A DNA stretch of 64,000 nt, taken from the NCBI RefSeq assembly GCF_002105465.1, contig NZ_NCSQ01000168.1:1-64000 (forward strand), in the 5' to 3' direction. The first letter of the stretch is position 1, and each line of letters starts with the position of its first letter. Position numbers and translations under genes: made by a program. A model generated the notes under the pieces. It made no database searches. It saw only the letters and a list, made by a program, of their open reading frames with translations, and was not told the origin of the DNA. Positions 45,257 to 55,354 of this stretch are shown one piece after another. This DNA is from Aquidulcibacter paucihalophilus. GTDB lineage: Bacteria; Pseudomonadota; Alphaproteobacteria; Caulobacterales; Aquidulcibacteraceae.

Positions 45257-45841
45257 CTATTTTTTGCCAATTTTAGGCTCTTCACCTTTGATCAGACGGG
45301 CGAGATTTTCGCGGTGCCGGATCCATACCAATACAGACATGAAAAGCGTTGCTCCAACCCCAATGGGGCTGGCATGAAATGCCACTGCAATGAGTGGCGC
45401 GGCAGCAGACGCCACCAACGCACCTAATGACGAATACCGAAACACAAAGGCTGTGGCTAACCACAGGGCCGCAGCTAAAGTACCAACCGGCCAAATGCCA
45501 ATCAACAAGGTGCCAAAGAAAGTTGCAACCCCTTTGCCGCCATTAAATTTCAACCAGATTGGAAAACAATGCCCCAATAAGGCGGCTGCACCGGCAATAT
45601 AGCCTGCTTCTTGTGATAAATATTCCCGCGCCAAGATCAGGGCGAGTGCGGCTTTGGCGGCATCCAGGAATAGGGTTGCCAAGGCAACATCCTTGCGCCC
45701 CGTGCGCAAAACATTGGTTGCGCCAATATTGCCCGAACCGACTTGGCGAATATCGCCAAGACCTGCCAAACGGGTCAAGAGAAGACCAAATGGGATCGAG
45801 CCCAAAAGATAGCCCCCCACGATCGCAATCAGATAATCCAT
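45257..45841 (-). CDS. plsY: Acyl-phosphate glycerol-3-phosphate acyltransferase
   Basis: A 194-residue membrane enzyme that acylates glycerol-3-phosphate with acyl-phosphate, the first step of phospholipid synthesis. The YLLGSIPFGLLLTRLAG start, the motif GSGNIGATNVLRTGRK and FNGGKGVATFFGTL are the three PlsY signatures. It lies between the pyrC-like gene and dprA on the same strand. Confidence 0.95.
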   Translation of the reverse strand: MDYLIAIVGGYLLGSIPFGLLLTRLAGLGDIRQVGSGNIGATNVLRTGRKDVALATLFLDAAKAALALILAREYLSQEAGYIAGAAALLGHCFPIWLKFNGGKGVATFFGTLLIGIWPVGTLAAALWLATAFVFRYSSLGALVASAAAPLIAVAFHASPIGVGATLFMSVLVWIRHRENLARLIKGEEPKIGKK

Positions 45842-45874
45842 AGTCCCCCCAAGACGTTTAGAACCTGCGTGCGC

Positions 45875-47164
45875 CTAGTCGAGGGCACTGAAAACTTTTT
45901 TGCCAGCTACCCAAGTCGACAAGACCTTACCTTGCAAGGTCTGCCCATCATAGGGGGAATTGCGCGACTTCGAGATCATGCGGCTGGCGTCAAAGCGGAT
46001 TGGGAAGCCCAAATCAACCAAAATCAAGTCGGCGGGAGCCCCAGCCGCAATCCGGCCTTGCGGCAGGCCGAGGATTTGCGCGGGCGCGGAGGTCATGGCT
46101 CGGATCAAATCCAAAAGCTCGATCAAGCCTTCATGATAAAGACTGAGGGCGGCAGGCAGAAGGGTTTCAAGTGCGCTGGCCCCAAAGGCAGCTTCATCAA
46201 AGGGCAAGCGTTTTTCTTCCGCAGGGCGCGGGTCATGGCCCGAGACAATCACATCCACAATCCCGGACTTAACCCCTTCAATCAACGCAAGGCGGTCTTG
46301 CTCGCTCCGCAGGGGCGGGGAGAGCTTCGCAAAGGTGCGGTAATCGCCCAGATCATTCTCGTTTAAGGTCAAATGGTGCACGCTGACCGAGGCGGTTACA
46401 TCCAAGCCTTGCGCTTTGGCTGCGGCGATGCGCGGCAGGGTGGCTTCTGACGAAATCATGTCGAGAAGAAGCTTCGCGCCAGTCAATTCCGCTAATTGAA
46501 TATCGCGATTGGCGGCGATGGTTTCGGCTGCACTGGAAATGCCCGCAAGTCCAAGGCGCGAGGAAAGCTCGCCCATATTCATCATGCCGCCCTCGCTTAA
46601 GAAGGCATCCTGTGGCCGCGAAGCCACTAGCGCATCAAAGGCAGAGGCATAAGACATGCAGCGCTGCATAGTCCGCGTGCTAACAATCGGGCGGTCACTA
46701 TTGGTGAACATCACCGCACCGGCATCTGCCATCAAGCCAAGCTCAGCGATGCGCTCCCCCTTGAGGCCAACGGTTAGAGCCCCCGCCGCCAAAACGCGCG
46801 CGAGCGAGCGGTCACGACCGCGGCGGGTGATGAAGTCAACCAAAGCCGCATCATCAATGACGGTCTGGGTATCGGGTTGCAGCACCATGGTAGTAACCCC
46901 ACCCGCCACCGCAGCCTTGCCAGCCGTGTTGAGGCTTTCCCGCTGCTCCTCGCCCGGTTCTCCGGTAGAGACATGCAAATCGATGAGGCCGGGCATTAAG
47001 GCGTGGCCGTCGCAATTCAGGATGATGGCATGGGACGGCGCGGCCACTTGAGGGCCGCTGGCAAGGATCAGATCACCTTGGACAAGCACCTCGCCAGGGC
47101 CATCAAATTGGCTTGCGGGGTCTACCAAACGGGCATTGATGAAATGATAGAGGGGCTCAGTCAT
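45875..47164 (-). CDS. Dihydroorotase-like protein lacking metal ligands (PyrC-like)
   Basis: The 429-residue product has the amidohydrolase fold and length of a dihydroorotase and lies directly after pyrB, overlapping it by eight bases. The metal site is degraded: the usual HxH after the first strand is DLHVS (H64, S66), and the TDHAPH motif that holds the catalytic aspartate reads SGHDPR. Similar inactive forms next to pyrB in Pseudomonas support the fold of aspartate transcarbamoylase, so a structural role is likely and the active enzyme must be elsewhere. An annotation as PyrC would be misleading. The ATG at 47164 is used; another precedes it by one codon. Confidence 0.85.
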   Translation of the reverse strand: MTEPLYHFINARLVDPASQFDGPGEVLVQGDLILASGPQVAAPSHAIILNCDGHALMPGLIDLHVSTGEPGEEQRESLNTAGKAAVAGGVTTMVLQPDTQTVIDDAALVDFITRRGRDRSLARVLAAGALTVGLKGERIAELGLMADAGAVMFTNSDRPIVSTRTMQRCMSYASAFDALVASRPQDAFLSEGGMMNMGELSSRLGLAGISSAAETIAANRDIQLAELTGAKLLLDMISSEATLPRIAAAKAQGLDVTASVSVHHLTLNENDLGDYRTFAKLSPPLRSEQDRLALIEGVKSGIVDVIVSGHDPRPAEEKRLPFDEAAFGASALETLLPAALSLYHEGLIELLDLIRAMTSAPAQILGLPQGRIAAGAPADLILVDLGFPIRFDASRMISKSRNSPYDGQTLQGKVLSTWVAGKKVFSALD

Positions 47165-48131
47165 CATAGGCCTCCTCATTGGCACCATGGCTGGCAAGGG
47201 CCTCCAGTACCGCCATGCGTACGGCAACCCCTGATTCCACTTGGTCGACGATCAGCGAGACCCGGGGGTCATCGGCAATATCAGAATCGATCTCCACCCC
47301 GCGGTTCATGGGGCCAGGATGCATAACTTTCACATGGGGGGCCGCCACGGCCAGTTTGCGCGCATCGAGGCCATAGAAACGGAAGTATTCCCGTGCTGAG
47401 GGCACATAAGCGCCATCCATCCGCTCTAGCTGCAAGCGCAGCATCATCACCACATCTACGCCAGCAAGCCCTTCGAGCATCGAGTGGTAAATCTCACAGC
47501 CCCAACGGTCGACATCAGCGGGCATCAGGGTTGGTGGCGCTATCAGGCGGACGCGCGCGCCCAGCATGGAAAGGAGAATAACGTTGGAGCGGGCAACGCG
47601 CGAGTGCAGCACATCGCCGCAAATCGCGACCACCAAGCCTTCGATATGGCCAAAGGAGCGCTTCAGCGTCAGGGCGTCCAACAAGGCTTGGGTAGGGTGT
47701 TCATGCGTGCCATCGCCGGCATTAATCACCGAACAACTGACTTTGCGCGCCAGCAATTGCGCGGCACCGGAGGCTGCATGGCGCAAGACTAGAATATCTG
47801 GACCCATGGCGTTTAAGGTCGCTGCCGTATCCAAAAGCGTTTCCCCCTTCGCAACCGAGGAGCTTTTGACCGCCATATTGACGGTATCTGCACTCATTCG
47901 CTTTCCGGCGAGCTCAAACGAGGCCTGCGTACGGGTTGAGTTCTCAAAGAAGAGATTGACGAGGGTGCGGCCCTTTAAGGTCGATAATTTCTTTTCCCGC
48001 GCTTGGGTGAAGGGCAAAAAGACTTCTGCACGCTCAATCAGTTCCAAGGCCTCAAGGCGATTGAGATCGCCAATTTGTAGCAGGTGGCGCTTGGTGAAAG
48101 GCGCGCGAGGTGGTGGACTATCGGGACTCAT
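47157..48131 (-). CDS. pyrB: Aspartate carbamoyltransferase catalytic subunit
   Basis: A 324-residue ATCase that joins carbamoyl phosphate and aspartate in pyrimidine synthesis. The carbamoyl-phosphate motif [19 protein letters not shown] and the HPTQALLDA and [10 protein letters not shown] stretches are intact. ATGA overlap joins it to the upstream methyltransferase gene, and it overlaps the pyrC-like gene by eight bases. No pyrI is present. Confidence 0.96.
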   Translation of the reverse strand: MSPDSPPPRAPFTKRHLLQIGDLNRLEALELIERAEVFLPFTQAREKKLSTLKGRTLVNLFFENSTRTQASFELAGKRMSADTVNMAVKSSSVAKGETLLDTAATLNAMGPDILVLRHAASGAAQLLARKVSCSVINAGDGTHEHPTQALLDALTLKRSFGHIEGLVVAICGDVLHSRVARSNVILLSMLGARVRLIAPPTLMPADVDRWGCEIYHSMLEGLAGVDVVMMLRLQLERMDGAYVPSAREYFRFYGLDARKLAVAAPHVKVMHPGPMNRGVEIDSDIADDPRVSLIVDQVESGVAVRMAVLEALASHGANEEAYDD

Positions 48132-48748
48132 GTTGTGGCACGCCCCCAGACATTATAGCCCGCAAAGCGCGGGGTGTTTGGCAAATACATGTCATGAATT
48201 TCATGGCACACAAAGCCGCTGCTTTGCAGCATGGTTTGCGCATCTCGGGTAAGGTGACAGCCCCCTGCAATGGCCTTCCAAACCGGCTCGATCCGCCTTT
48301 GCAAGCGGGCCACTTCTGTATCTGGGGCAAGGCCATGTTCGCAAAAAAGGATTTGACCATCGGGCTTGAGAAGGCGCTTGGCTTCAGCCAAGGCCCCAGC
48401 ATAGTCTGGGATCGTACATAGCGCATAGGTGAACAGGATCGTATCGGCGCAGGCATCTGGCAGGCCTGTGGCCTCGGCACCTGCGACAACTTCTTCGACC
48501 ACAATGTCGGTCCGCCGCTCGGCGCGCTTCCAGGCGAGCATGCTGGCGGATGGTTCGACCGCAATGACTTTTTCAACCTTGCTGGCGTCAAGGAACGCCA
48601 AATTAGTGCCCGAGCCAAAGCCCATATCAACAACAACGCCTGTGGCACGCGGGATTAGTTTGGCCCTTTGCTTTGCGATAGGTTTTGCGCCACAGGCACA
48701 GCCAATGAAGCGCGGCAGAACAAAGCGTTCATAGAGCCCAAACAACAT
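48128..48748 (-). CDS. Class I SAM-dependent methyltransferase (small-molecule type)
   Basis: A 206-residue methyltransferase of the Methyltransf_11 type. Motif I is [18 protein letters not shown] at about 39-56 and the post-[12 protein letters not shown] follows; the [10 protein letters not shown] motif marks the active-site strand. An N-terminal CACGAKP could bind metal. Substrate is unknown, but such phospholipid- or quinone-type methyltransferases are common next to pyrB in alphaproteobacteria. The gene starts one base after the Nudix gene ends. Confidence 0.88.
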   Translation of the reverse strand: MLFGLYERFVLPRFIGCACGAKPIAKQRAKLIPRATGVVVDMGFGSGTNLAFLDASKVEKVIAVEPSASMLAWKRAERRTDIVVEEVVAGAEATGLPDACADTILFTYALCTIPDYAGALAEAKRLLKPDGQILFCEHGLAPDTEVARLQRRIEPVWKAIAGGCHLTRDAQTMLQSSGFVCHEIHDMYLPNTPRFAGYNVWGRATT

Positions 48749-48749
48749 A

Positions 48750-49223
48750 CTAGCGCCGTCCCCGTGCGCCGATCAATCGCTCGCGCACCCACAAGAGGAT
48801 CGCCCAGCTATGGGCATCATGGCGGACCTTTTTCATCGCCTCATCAATCGTCACCCAAACCAATTCATGGTCTGGCTCAATCGGCGTGCCCTCGGTTGAA
48901 GTCAGTTCTACTTCGAAAAAGGCACAGAGCGAATTGGTTGGCACCCCGTCATTAATCCAGAATTGCCCAGCGCGGCATAATTGGCGAACAGGCCACACCG
49001 TCAGGCCGGTCTCTTCGTCAAATTCGCGCACGACCGCTTCAGCATCGCTCTCGCCCGACTCAACGCCGCCACCGGGCAAATCATAATGGAAACTGTGTGG
49101 GGTGCCGACTTTGACGAGGGCAATCTTCTCATCATTGCGGGTGCAAAGGCCGTAAACGCTGGGCCGCTCTTTATAGGTTTTGCCGTGTTCGGTGCGCCCG
49201 AACTGCATCGAAAAATGCGCCAT
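48750..49223 (-). CDS. Nudix hydrolase
   Basis: A 157-residue Nudix hydrolase. The box GGGVESGESDAEAVVREFDEETGL fits GX5EX7REUXEEXGU, with the metal-binding glutamates in place. The ATG at 49223 is chosen because the fold starts there; an upstream extension in frame looks non-coding. It lies 121 bases behind mutL and next to a methyltransferase gene. The substrate, perhaps a nucleotide diphosphate derivative, cannot be told. Confidence 0.87.
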   Translation of the reverse strand: MAHFSMQFGRTEHGKTYKERPSVYGLCTRNDEKIALVKVGTPHSFHYDLPGGGVESGESDAEAVVREFDEETGLTVWPVRQLCRAGQFWINDGVPTNSLCAFFEVELTSTEGTPIEPDHELVWVTIDEAMKKVRHDAHSWAILLWVRERLIGARGRR

Positions 49224-49344
49224 AAAGGCCTCATAAGCTAGGATTGCAAAAGCGAAAAGCGGCCTCGGCAGATGGATCCTGTCTAGTCCTGCTTGCCCAA
49301 TAGGTCGAGGGGGGGATGCATCGAAACACGCACCGTCAAGGCGA

Positions 49345-51210
49345 CTATTTCCTGCCAAACAAGCGCTCAATATCGGTGAGCGATAGTTTCACAAAGGTTG
49401 GTCTGCCATGGTTGCATTGACCCGCGCGCGGGGTGCGTTCCATTTCGCGCAATAGGAAGTTCATTTCATCGCCGCTCAAGTGGCGACCCGCGCGGACTGA
49501 GCCGTGGCACGCCATCGTGGCCAGCACGTCATCAATCCGCTCCTTAAGGGAGAGGCCTTCATCATAGGCGGCCAAATCATCGGCCAAATCTTGCAGCAAT
49601 TTTTGCGTATTCACTTTGCCCAAAATGGCAGGCGTTTCGGTGACCGCAATCGCCCCCCGACCGAAATTCTCAATTCCTAGGCCAAAGCGGGCAAACTCGT
49701 CTGCCCGCGCTACAAGGCGCTCGCAATCGGCTTCATCCATTTCAACAATTTCGGGGATCAGGCTGGGTTGGCGCGCGATGCCTTGGCCCTCCATCGCCGC
49801 CTTCATCCGCTCTAAGGTCAAGCGCTCATGGGCGGCATGCTGGTCGACAATCACCAGGCCATCAGAAGTCTCGGCAATGACATAGGTCGCGTGAAGTTGG
49901 GCTTTGGCTGCCCCTAAAGGATAGGACGTTTCATCGACAACAGGGACTTCTAAATCTGTTGGGGCCTCAAAACTTGTGCGCGCCATGGGTTCGGCAAAGC
50001 CCGCCAAAAGTGAGCCAGCTTCACGCCCGGCTTCAATCGCCCCAGCCGGTGGCTGATGGGGCAGGTGGCTTGGCCGGTACGGGCTTAGGGTCCCACCTCC
50101 GCCACCACGCGACCACGGCATCCCAAACCCGGTTTGGGTCCCCAGTGCCCCCAAAGTGGCCTGACCCAAGGCTTGCGGGCTTCGAATCCCACTTGACCCC
50201 AGTGCGTGGCGAAGCGCGCCGATCACCAGCCCGCGCACCAAGGCAGGGTCGCGGAATCGTACCTCAGTTTTAGCTGGGTGCACGTTCACATCGACCAGTT
50301 TCGGGTCCATTTCGAGGAAAAGTGCTAGAACCGGATGGCGGTCGCGGGCCAAAACATCTTGATACGCGGCCCGCGCTGCCCCCTTCAGAAGTGGGTCTTT
50401 CACCGGCCTGCCATTGACGAACAAATGCTGATGGCGGGCATCGCCACGCGCGGCAGTGGGCAGGCCTGCAAGGCCCGTCAGGCGCACTTCGGCGCGCTCG
50501 GTATCAATCACCAACGCATCGGCTGCCGCATCACGGCCCAAAATCGCTGCGACCCGGGCAGATCTTTGGCTAGCCGCATCGCCTCCCTCCGGCACTACTT
50601 TCAGCGCGGTCCGTCCATCGAGATCGAGTGTAAAGGCCACGTCTGGCCGCGATAAGGCCAAGCGCTTCACCATATCGGAAATGGCCAAGCTTTCTGATCG
50701 CGCCGATTTCATGAAATTCAAGCGGGCAGGGGTGGCGAAAAACAGGTCGCGCACTTCCACCCGCGTACCCGATCGATGATTGGGCCAAGGTGCAGGCATG
50801 GGTCCTTCTTGAACACCCCCGTCCACCCGCAAAGTCCAAGCTTGGTCGGCGTCCTTGGCACGCGAGGTAATGGCTAAGCGGGCAATGGCCCCAATCGAGG
50901 GCAAGGCTTCGCCACGAAAGCCCATGGTGACGATCGTGAGCAAGTCCAAATGCCCGTTTGCATCTGGGGCGAGTTTGGAAGTTGCGTGGCGTTCCACCGC
51001 CAAGCTTAACTGATCGCGTGGAATGCCGCACCCATCGTCTTCGACCAAGAGCCGGTTTATCCCGCCCTCTTCGGCGAGAATGCGAATAGAGCTTGCCCCC
51101 GCATCGAGCGCATTTTCTACCAGCTCTTTAACCGCTGCAGCGGGGCGCTCTATCACCTCGCCTGCGGCGATCTGGTTTATGGCATCTGGGGGAAGACGGG
51201 CAATCGTCAT
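49345..51210 (-). CDS. mutL: DNA mismatch repair protein MutL
   Basis: A 621-residue GHKL ATPase and mismatch-repair endonuclease. The N-terminal INQIAAGEVIERP, ENALDAGA and DDGCGI motifs bind ATP, and the C-terminal DQHAAHERLTLE fits DQHA-x2-E-x4-E, so the protein should nick DNA itself as in organisms without MutH. The ATG at 51210 is chosen because the family starts MTIARLPP. It follows the bamF-like gene on the same strand by 78 bases. Confidence 0.95.
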   Translation of the reverse strand: MTIARLPPDAINQIAAGEVIERPAAAVKELVENALDAGASSIRILAEEGGINRLLVEDDGCGIPRDQLSLAVERHATSKLAPDANGHLDLLTIVTMGFRGEALPSIGAIARLAITSRAKDADQAWTLRVDGGVQEGPMPAPWPNHRSGTRVEVRDLFFATPARLNFMKSARSESLAISDMVKRLALSRPDVAFTLDLDGRTALKVVPEGGDAASQRSARVAAILGRDAAADALVIDTERAEVRLTGLAGLPTAARGDARHQHLFVNGRPVKDPLLKGAARAAYQDVLARDRHPVLALFLEMDPKLVDVNVHPAKTEVRFRDPALVRGLVIGALRHALGSSGIRSPQALGQATLGALGTQTGFGMPWSRGGGGGTLSPYRPSHLPHQPPAGAIEAGREAGSLLAGFAEPMARTSFEAPTDLEVPVVDETSYPLGAAKAQLHATYVIAETSDGLVIVDQHAAHERLTLERMKAAMEGQGIARQPSLIPEIVEMDEADCERLVARADEFARFGLGIENFGRGAIAVTETPAILGKVNTQKLLQDLADDLAAYDEGLSLKERIDDVLATMACHGSVRAGRHLSGDEMNFLLREMERTPRAGQCNHGRPTFVKLSLTDIERLFGRK

Positions 51211-51288
51211 GACACGACTATGCGCTTTCTGGGCTGAGTCGACCAGATGAGGCTGCAAAGAGACTCGGTCTTTGCCAGTGGGTTTGGC

Positions 51289-51843
51289 CTACATGCCCGG
51301 CAGTTTGAAGCCGCGCGGCTTATTCTGCTGGATGCTGACGGGTTGACCACCCGTTGCATTGCGAATGGCCGATTTCTCAAGACGCAAACGCTCAGCCTCA
51401 GCCTCGGCCATCAAGGGGTCAGCCGGCTGGGTCGGTGTCGGTGCGACCAAGCCCATAATCCGGTCAGACAAACCCGTGGGTTTGCGCGCGACGCCTCCGG
51501 TTTCTTCGTCAATCACGGCGCGAATGCGGGGGTCTGCATTAGTGCCGCCTGCTTTCTCGACCAAAAGGCGCTCACCCTCAGACGCTGTTGCACCCAGTTG
51601 CACGCCAAACACAGCGCTGCGGGCCTGTAGGTCAGCGCGCAATTCCATCGGACGGGCCTCACCGGGGCGGGGTGGGCGCAGATTGAACTCGGGAGGAACG
51701 ACCAATGGCGCTTTTGAGACAACCCGGAATTCATCAGGCGCGGTTTTCTCGCTGCCCAAGGCTTGGCGTACGCTGGTGCATCCGCCCAAAGCGATGACGG
51801 CCAAACCAGTGACGGCCATTAGGCTAGAATAGGATTTCTTCAC
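51289..51843 (-). CDS. DUF3035/BamF-type lipoprotein
   Basis: A 184-residue lipoprotein with lipobox LGGCTS, C22 being lipidated. The APDEFRVVSKAPLVVPPEFNLRPPRPGEARP motif is the signature of the DUF3035 family, which includes the BamF subunit of the outer-membrane beta-barrel assembly machine in alphaproteobacteria. It lies between lspA and mutL on the same strand. The role in outer-membrane protein folding follows from the family. Confidence 0.85.
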   Translation of the reverse strand: MKKSYSSLMAVTGLAVIALGGCTSVRQALGSEKTAPDEFRVVSKAPLVVPPEFNLRPPRPGEARPMELRADLQARSAVFGVQLGATASEGERLLVEKAGGTNADPRIRAVIDEETGGVARKPTGLSDRIMGLVAPTPTQPADPLMAEAEAERLRLEKSAIRNATGGQPVSIQQNKPRGFKLPGM

Positions 51844-51947
51844 AGCATCGCTCCATATCTCTCATACCGTCCGCGCCAGACCTTCATAGACGCAAGCTTG
51901 CCTGAAGGTCCAGATGTTCACGCCGCTAGCGGCCCATACTCATGCGG

Positions 51948-52493
51948 TCACTGGCTTTTTGAGCCAGAATTTTGTTTCGATTGTGGCGTATCTTCGGGGT
52001 TCATCAGCATATCAAGGGCCAACAAGATCGCGCCAATTGTAATCGCCGCATCAGCCACATTGAACACCCACGGAAAAAAGAAGCCCGAGAAGTCCAAGAA
52101 ATCTGCCACTGCACCGAATCGAACCCGGTCGATCAAATTGCCAATCGCCCCGCCAATCACCAAAGCCAAAGCGATAAAGGTTTGTCTGCGTTGGGCTTTG
52201 AACAGCCAAACCGCAAAGATGGTTGCGATCACGCCGGACATGATCACCAAACCCCAACGCTGCCAGTCCGCATGGGCTTTCAGCGCACCAAAGCTGACCC
52301 CGTAATTCCATACCATGGTCAGATCAAAGATGGGGGAAATTTCAATCTTGCCGATCGTCAACAGGTCAAGATGGTTCAATACCCAATATTTGCTGGCTTG
52401 ATCCAAGCTGAGGATCACAAGGATCAGCACAATGCCCCAAATGGGGGCTGGTGCGGCCGCTGGAAGCTTCGAGGCGGAGGGTGGCGTGGTCAT
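51948..52493 (-). CDS. lspA: Lipoprotein signal peptidase
   Basis: A 181-residue signal peptidase II with four membrane helices, which cleaves the signal of diacylated lipoproteins. Both catalytic aspartates are seen: NLIDRVRFGAVADF and FNVADAAITIGAIL. It is the first gene of the reverse run lspA-bamF-mutL. An upstream region of 67 bases separates it from the WYL-regulator gene's end. Confidence 0.95.
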   Translation of the reverse strand: MTTPPSASKLPAAAPAPIWGIVLILVILSLDQASKYWVLNHLDLLTIGKIEISPIFDLTMVWNYGVSFGALKAHADWQRWGLVIMSGVIATIFAVWLFKAQRRQTFIALALVIGGAIGNLIDRVRFGAVADFLDFSGFFFPWVFNVADAAITIGAILLALDMLMNPEDTPQSKQNSGSKSQ

Positions 52494-52560
52494 GGGCGCT
52501 CTTTAATGTGTTTTGATCGGCCAAGGAAATGCAACAAACAGTGAGGGGATTTAAGGTTTG

Positions 52561-53547
52561 TCAGGATTGGATCATGGTGCCCGCAAGCTCTAGGGCATTG
52601 GCCATGGCCCGCTTCAATGCCGGTGGCTCAAGGATTTCAAGTTTCCCACCCCAGCGGAACAAGCTCCAAGCCAGTTCGTTCAAGCCACCGCCATGAAGAT
52701 GGACCAGAAGGGCCCCATCGGCCTGAAGCTCAAATACTTGCTTGGGATGAAACACCCACCGGCTTGCTTCATCGGCAAAGTCGGGAAACACGCGCAGACA
52801 CACATCGACAGTTTCTTCCTGATAGACGCCGAAAGACCGTTCCGAATAGGCCTGAAGATCAAAGCCATCGGGCGCACCCCCCGGCAGATCAAGCATGATG
52901 GGTTGGCCCATTCTGTCGATCCGCCACATGCGCGGCGCGATGGCCTCATCCACATGGGCTTCGCGCGCGATTAAATAGGCCTCGCCGCCAAATAAAATGC
53001 CATAGGGGATGAGATCGCGCTGGCGTGGACCACCCGAGCCACCGCTATAATGAACCCGCACTTGCTTGAGAGCCAAAAGCGCATCGCGCAACACTTGCAG
53101 AACGTCTTTATCCACGCTTGCCCGCGGTCCAGGTTGAACCGCGATGGCTTCAGCTTGCATCAAGGCTTCAATATCGGTGGCCAAGCGGCGCTTCACATTG
53201 GACTTGAGGGCGGAGAGCATTTTGGTCTCAAGGCTAGCCAAAGCACCAGCCGCTTGTGGATTGGTGCGCTCTAGCTGCTTTTGGCCAGTGGTCAGGGCTG
53301 CCAATTCTTCGCTGGTAGGGGCCAAAGTAAAGCTGTCTAGGCCCTTCGGCAGACGCCATCTTTTGGTTGGAGGATCAGAAATTTCCTCTAAATCCGGATA
53401 CATCATCACCAATTGATCGCGCATACGTTCGATGGTGCGGCGCTTCACATCTAATTTCTCGGCCATTTCATCCAAGGTCAGGCCATACGTCGTTGCGGCC
53501 AAATGGCGGGCGAGTTCAACAAGTCGGGCAGATTTTTCGTGTCGCAT
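52561..53547 (-). CDS. HTH/WYL-domain transcriptional regulator
   Basis: A 328-residue regulator. The N-terminal helix-turn-helix (RLVELARHLAATTYGLTLDEMAEKLDVKRRTIERMRDQL, about 6-45) is the DeoR-like type, and the C-terminal half has a WYL domain with a LIPYGILFGGEAYLIAREAHVDEA strand region, which senses ligands or nucleic acids. The ATG at 53547 follows AGAAGG. Upstream in-frame sequence overlaps argJ and is not used. The target cannot be deduced from context. Confidence 0.88.
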   Translation of the reverse strand: MRHEKSARLVELARHLAATTYGLTLDEMAEKLDVKRRTIERMRDQLVMMYPDLEEISDPPTKRWRLPKGLDSFTLAPTSEELAALTTGQKQLERTNPQAAGALASLETKMLSALKSNVKRRLATDIEALMQAEAIAVQPGPRASVDKDVLQVLRDALLALKQVRVHYSGGSGGPRQRDLIPYGILFGGEAYLIAREAHVDEAIAPRMWRIDRMGQPIMLDLPGGAPDGFDLQAYSERSFGVYQEETVDVCLRVFPDFADEASRWVFHPKQVFELQADGALLVHLHGGGLNELAWSLFRWGGKLEILEPPALKRAMANALELAGTMIQS

Positions 53548-53631
53548 GCCGCCTTCTCGCCCTGAATCTAGCTTCAGGTCAAACGCGAAAACGTGTCGAC
53601 TTGTCGGGAGGCTGCGGTTAGAGCGATTGGC

Positions 53632-54864
53632 ATGAAAAATCTGCCTATCTCCCCGCTCGCCCCTGCTGCCTTTCCAACCCTGCCGCCTGTTGCCGGCATG
53701 CGCGCATCGGCCAGCCGTATTGGGCTCTATGGCGGTACGCGCGATGATCTTTTGACGGTGGTTTTTCCCGATGGGGCCAGCGTTGCTGGTGCCTTCACCC
53801 GCAGCACAACCCGCTCTGCCGACGTCGAATGGTGTGCAGCTCAGGTAAAGAAGGGGCAGGCGCGGGCGCTTGTGGTCAATGCTGGCAATTCGAATGCATT
53901 TACGGGGCCTGCGGGCCTTGCCAAAAATGCAGCAACCGTGGCGCAAACCTGCCGCCTTGTTGGCTGTGAGCCGCATGAAGTTTTTCTGGCCGCGACCGGC
54001 GTGATTGGCGTGCCCTTGCCGGCACAAAGGGTGGCAGACGCCTTGCCGAACGCGTTTGAGGCCTTGGCCGCACCAGCGTGGGAAAGTCTCGCTCGCGCGG
54101 TTTCTACAACCGATACCTTCCCAAAGGGGGCTGGCACCACGCTCGACTTAGATGGAACGCGTGTGAATGTCGTAGGCTTGGCCAAAGGCTCGGGCATGAT
54201 TGCACCCAATATGGCGACCATGCTGGTTTTCATCTTCACCGATGCCGCTGTCGCACCCAATATCTTGCAAACCATGGTCTCTGCCCATGTCGAGACGACC
54301 TTCAACGCCATCACGGTGGATAGCGATACATCGACCTCAGACACCCTCTTGGTATTTGCAACCGGCGCTAGCGGGGCAGCCCCGATTACAGAAGAGAAAG
54401 ACCCTCGGGCAGCTCGTCTGTCGGAGGCGCTATACACTATTTTCCATGATCTGGCCTTACAAGTCGTGCGCGACGGCGAGGGGGCCCAAAAGCTGATCCA
54501 GATTGATGTGCAAGGTGCCGCCGACGACCTATCGGCCCGGACAATCGGGTTTGCGATTGCGAATTCGCCCTTGGTGAAGACGGCTATTGCTGGGGAAGAT
54601 GCCAATTGGGGCCGGGTCATCATGGCGGTTGGTAAAGCCGGCGAACCAATCGCGATTGAGCGTCTGGCTGTGCGCTTTGGCGGACAATGGACAGCCAAGG
54701 AAGGCGGGGCTGTGCCCTATGATGCGGCCTTGGTGGATGCCCATATGAAAGGTCAACTCATCGACATCCTTGTCGATGTTGGTGTGGGAGACGGCCGTGC
54801 CCGCGTTTGGACCTGCGACCTAACCCACGGCTATATTTCTATTAATGGTGATTATCGGTCCTAA
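53632..54864 (+). CDS. argJ: Glutamate N-acetyltransferase/ornithine acetyltransferase
   Basis: A 410-residue bifunctional enzyme of the arginine cyclic pathway. It self-cleaves before the threonine of the KGSGMIAPNMATMLVFIFTD motif, which then acts as nucleophile. The GAFTRSTTRSADVEWC and NAGNSNAFTG stretches line the active site. The ATG at 53632 is chosen over upstream in-frame codons because the domain starts at PISPLAP. It leads the argJ-mutT-flp run. Confidence 0.96.
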   Translation: MKNLPISPLAPAAFPTLPPVAGMRASASRIGLYGGTRDDLLTVVFPDGASVAGAFTRSTTRSADVEWCAAQVKKGQARALVVNAGNSNAFTGPAGLAKNAATVAQTCRLVGCEPHEVFLAATGVIGVPLPAQRVADALPNAFEALAAPAWESLARAVSTTDTFPKGAGTTLDLDGTRVNVVGLAKGSGMIAPNMATMLVFIFTDAAVAPNILQTMVSAHVETTFNAITVDSDTSTSDTLLVFATGASGAAPITEEKDPRAARLSEALYTIFHDLALQVVRDGEGAQKLIQIDVQGAADDLSARTIGFAIANSPLVKTAIAGEDANWGRVIMAVGKAGEPIAIERLAVRFGGQWTAKEGGAVPYDAALVDAHMKGQLIDILVDVGVGDGRARVWTCDLTHGYISINGDYRS

Positions 54865-54937
54865 TGTATTGGATTTGATCGCCCACTATCGGGATTATTT
54901 AATAATTGTGACTTATGTGTGGGGTGGGTAGGGGCTT

Positions 54938-55354
54938 ATGCGACTTTTATTGGTAGCCGCAGCGGCTTTGGTGAATGGGAATGGTGCCGTGTTGTTAGCG
55001 CAACGACCAGAGGGAAAAAGTCTTGCTGGGCTCTGGGAGTTCCCGGGCGGCAAGATTGAGTCAGGCGAAAATCCAGAAGCTGCTCTGTGCCGTGAGTTGG
55101 CGGAAGAGCTGGGCCTTGACGTCAATCCCAAGGATCTTACGCCCTTGACCTTTGCCTCCCATACCTATGCGGATTTCCATCTGATGATGCCGCTTTGGAC
55201 AACCCGTCATTGGCAGGGCGATCCCCAAGGGCGGGAAGGGCAGAGTTTAGCTTGGGTGCTGCCAGAGGACATGGAGTCCTACCCAATGCCAGAAGCGGAT
55301 ATTCCCTTAGTTCCGATTTTACGTGAGCATCTTAACCAGAGTCGCTTGTCATGA
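54938..55354 (+). CDS. mutT: 8-oxo-dGTP diphosphatase
   Basis: A 138-residue MutT-type Nudix enzyme that removes oxidised nucleotides. Its box is GGKIESGENPEAALCRELAEELGL, matching GX5EX7REUXEEXGU, and FPGGK precedes it. Its start is 73 bases after argJ and its TGA overlaps the flp ATG. The linkage argJ-mutT is common in alphaproteobacteria. Confidence 0.93.
   Translation: MRLLLVAAAALVNGNGAVLLAQRPEGKSLAGLWEFPGGKIESGENPEAALCRELAEELGLDVNPKDLTPLTFASHTYADFHLMMPLWTTRHWQGDPQGREGQSLAWVLPEDMESYPMPEADIPLVPILREHLNQSRLS

Noticed and set aside
53548-54027. N-terminal extension of the WYL regulator
   Set aside because: It lies opposite argJ, is cysteine/arginine-rich without structure, and the helix-turn-helix begins right after the 53547 ATG.
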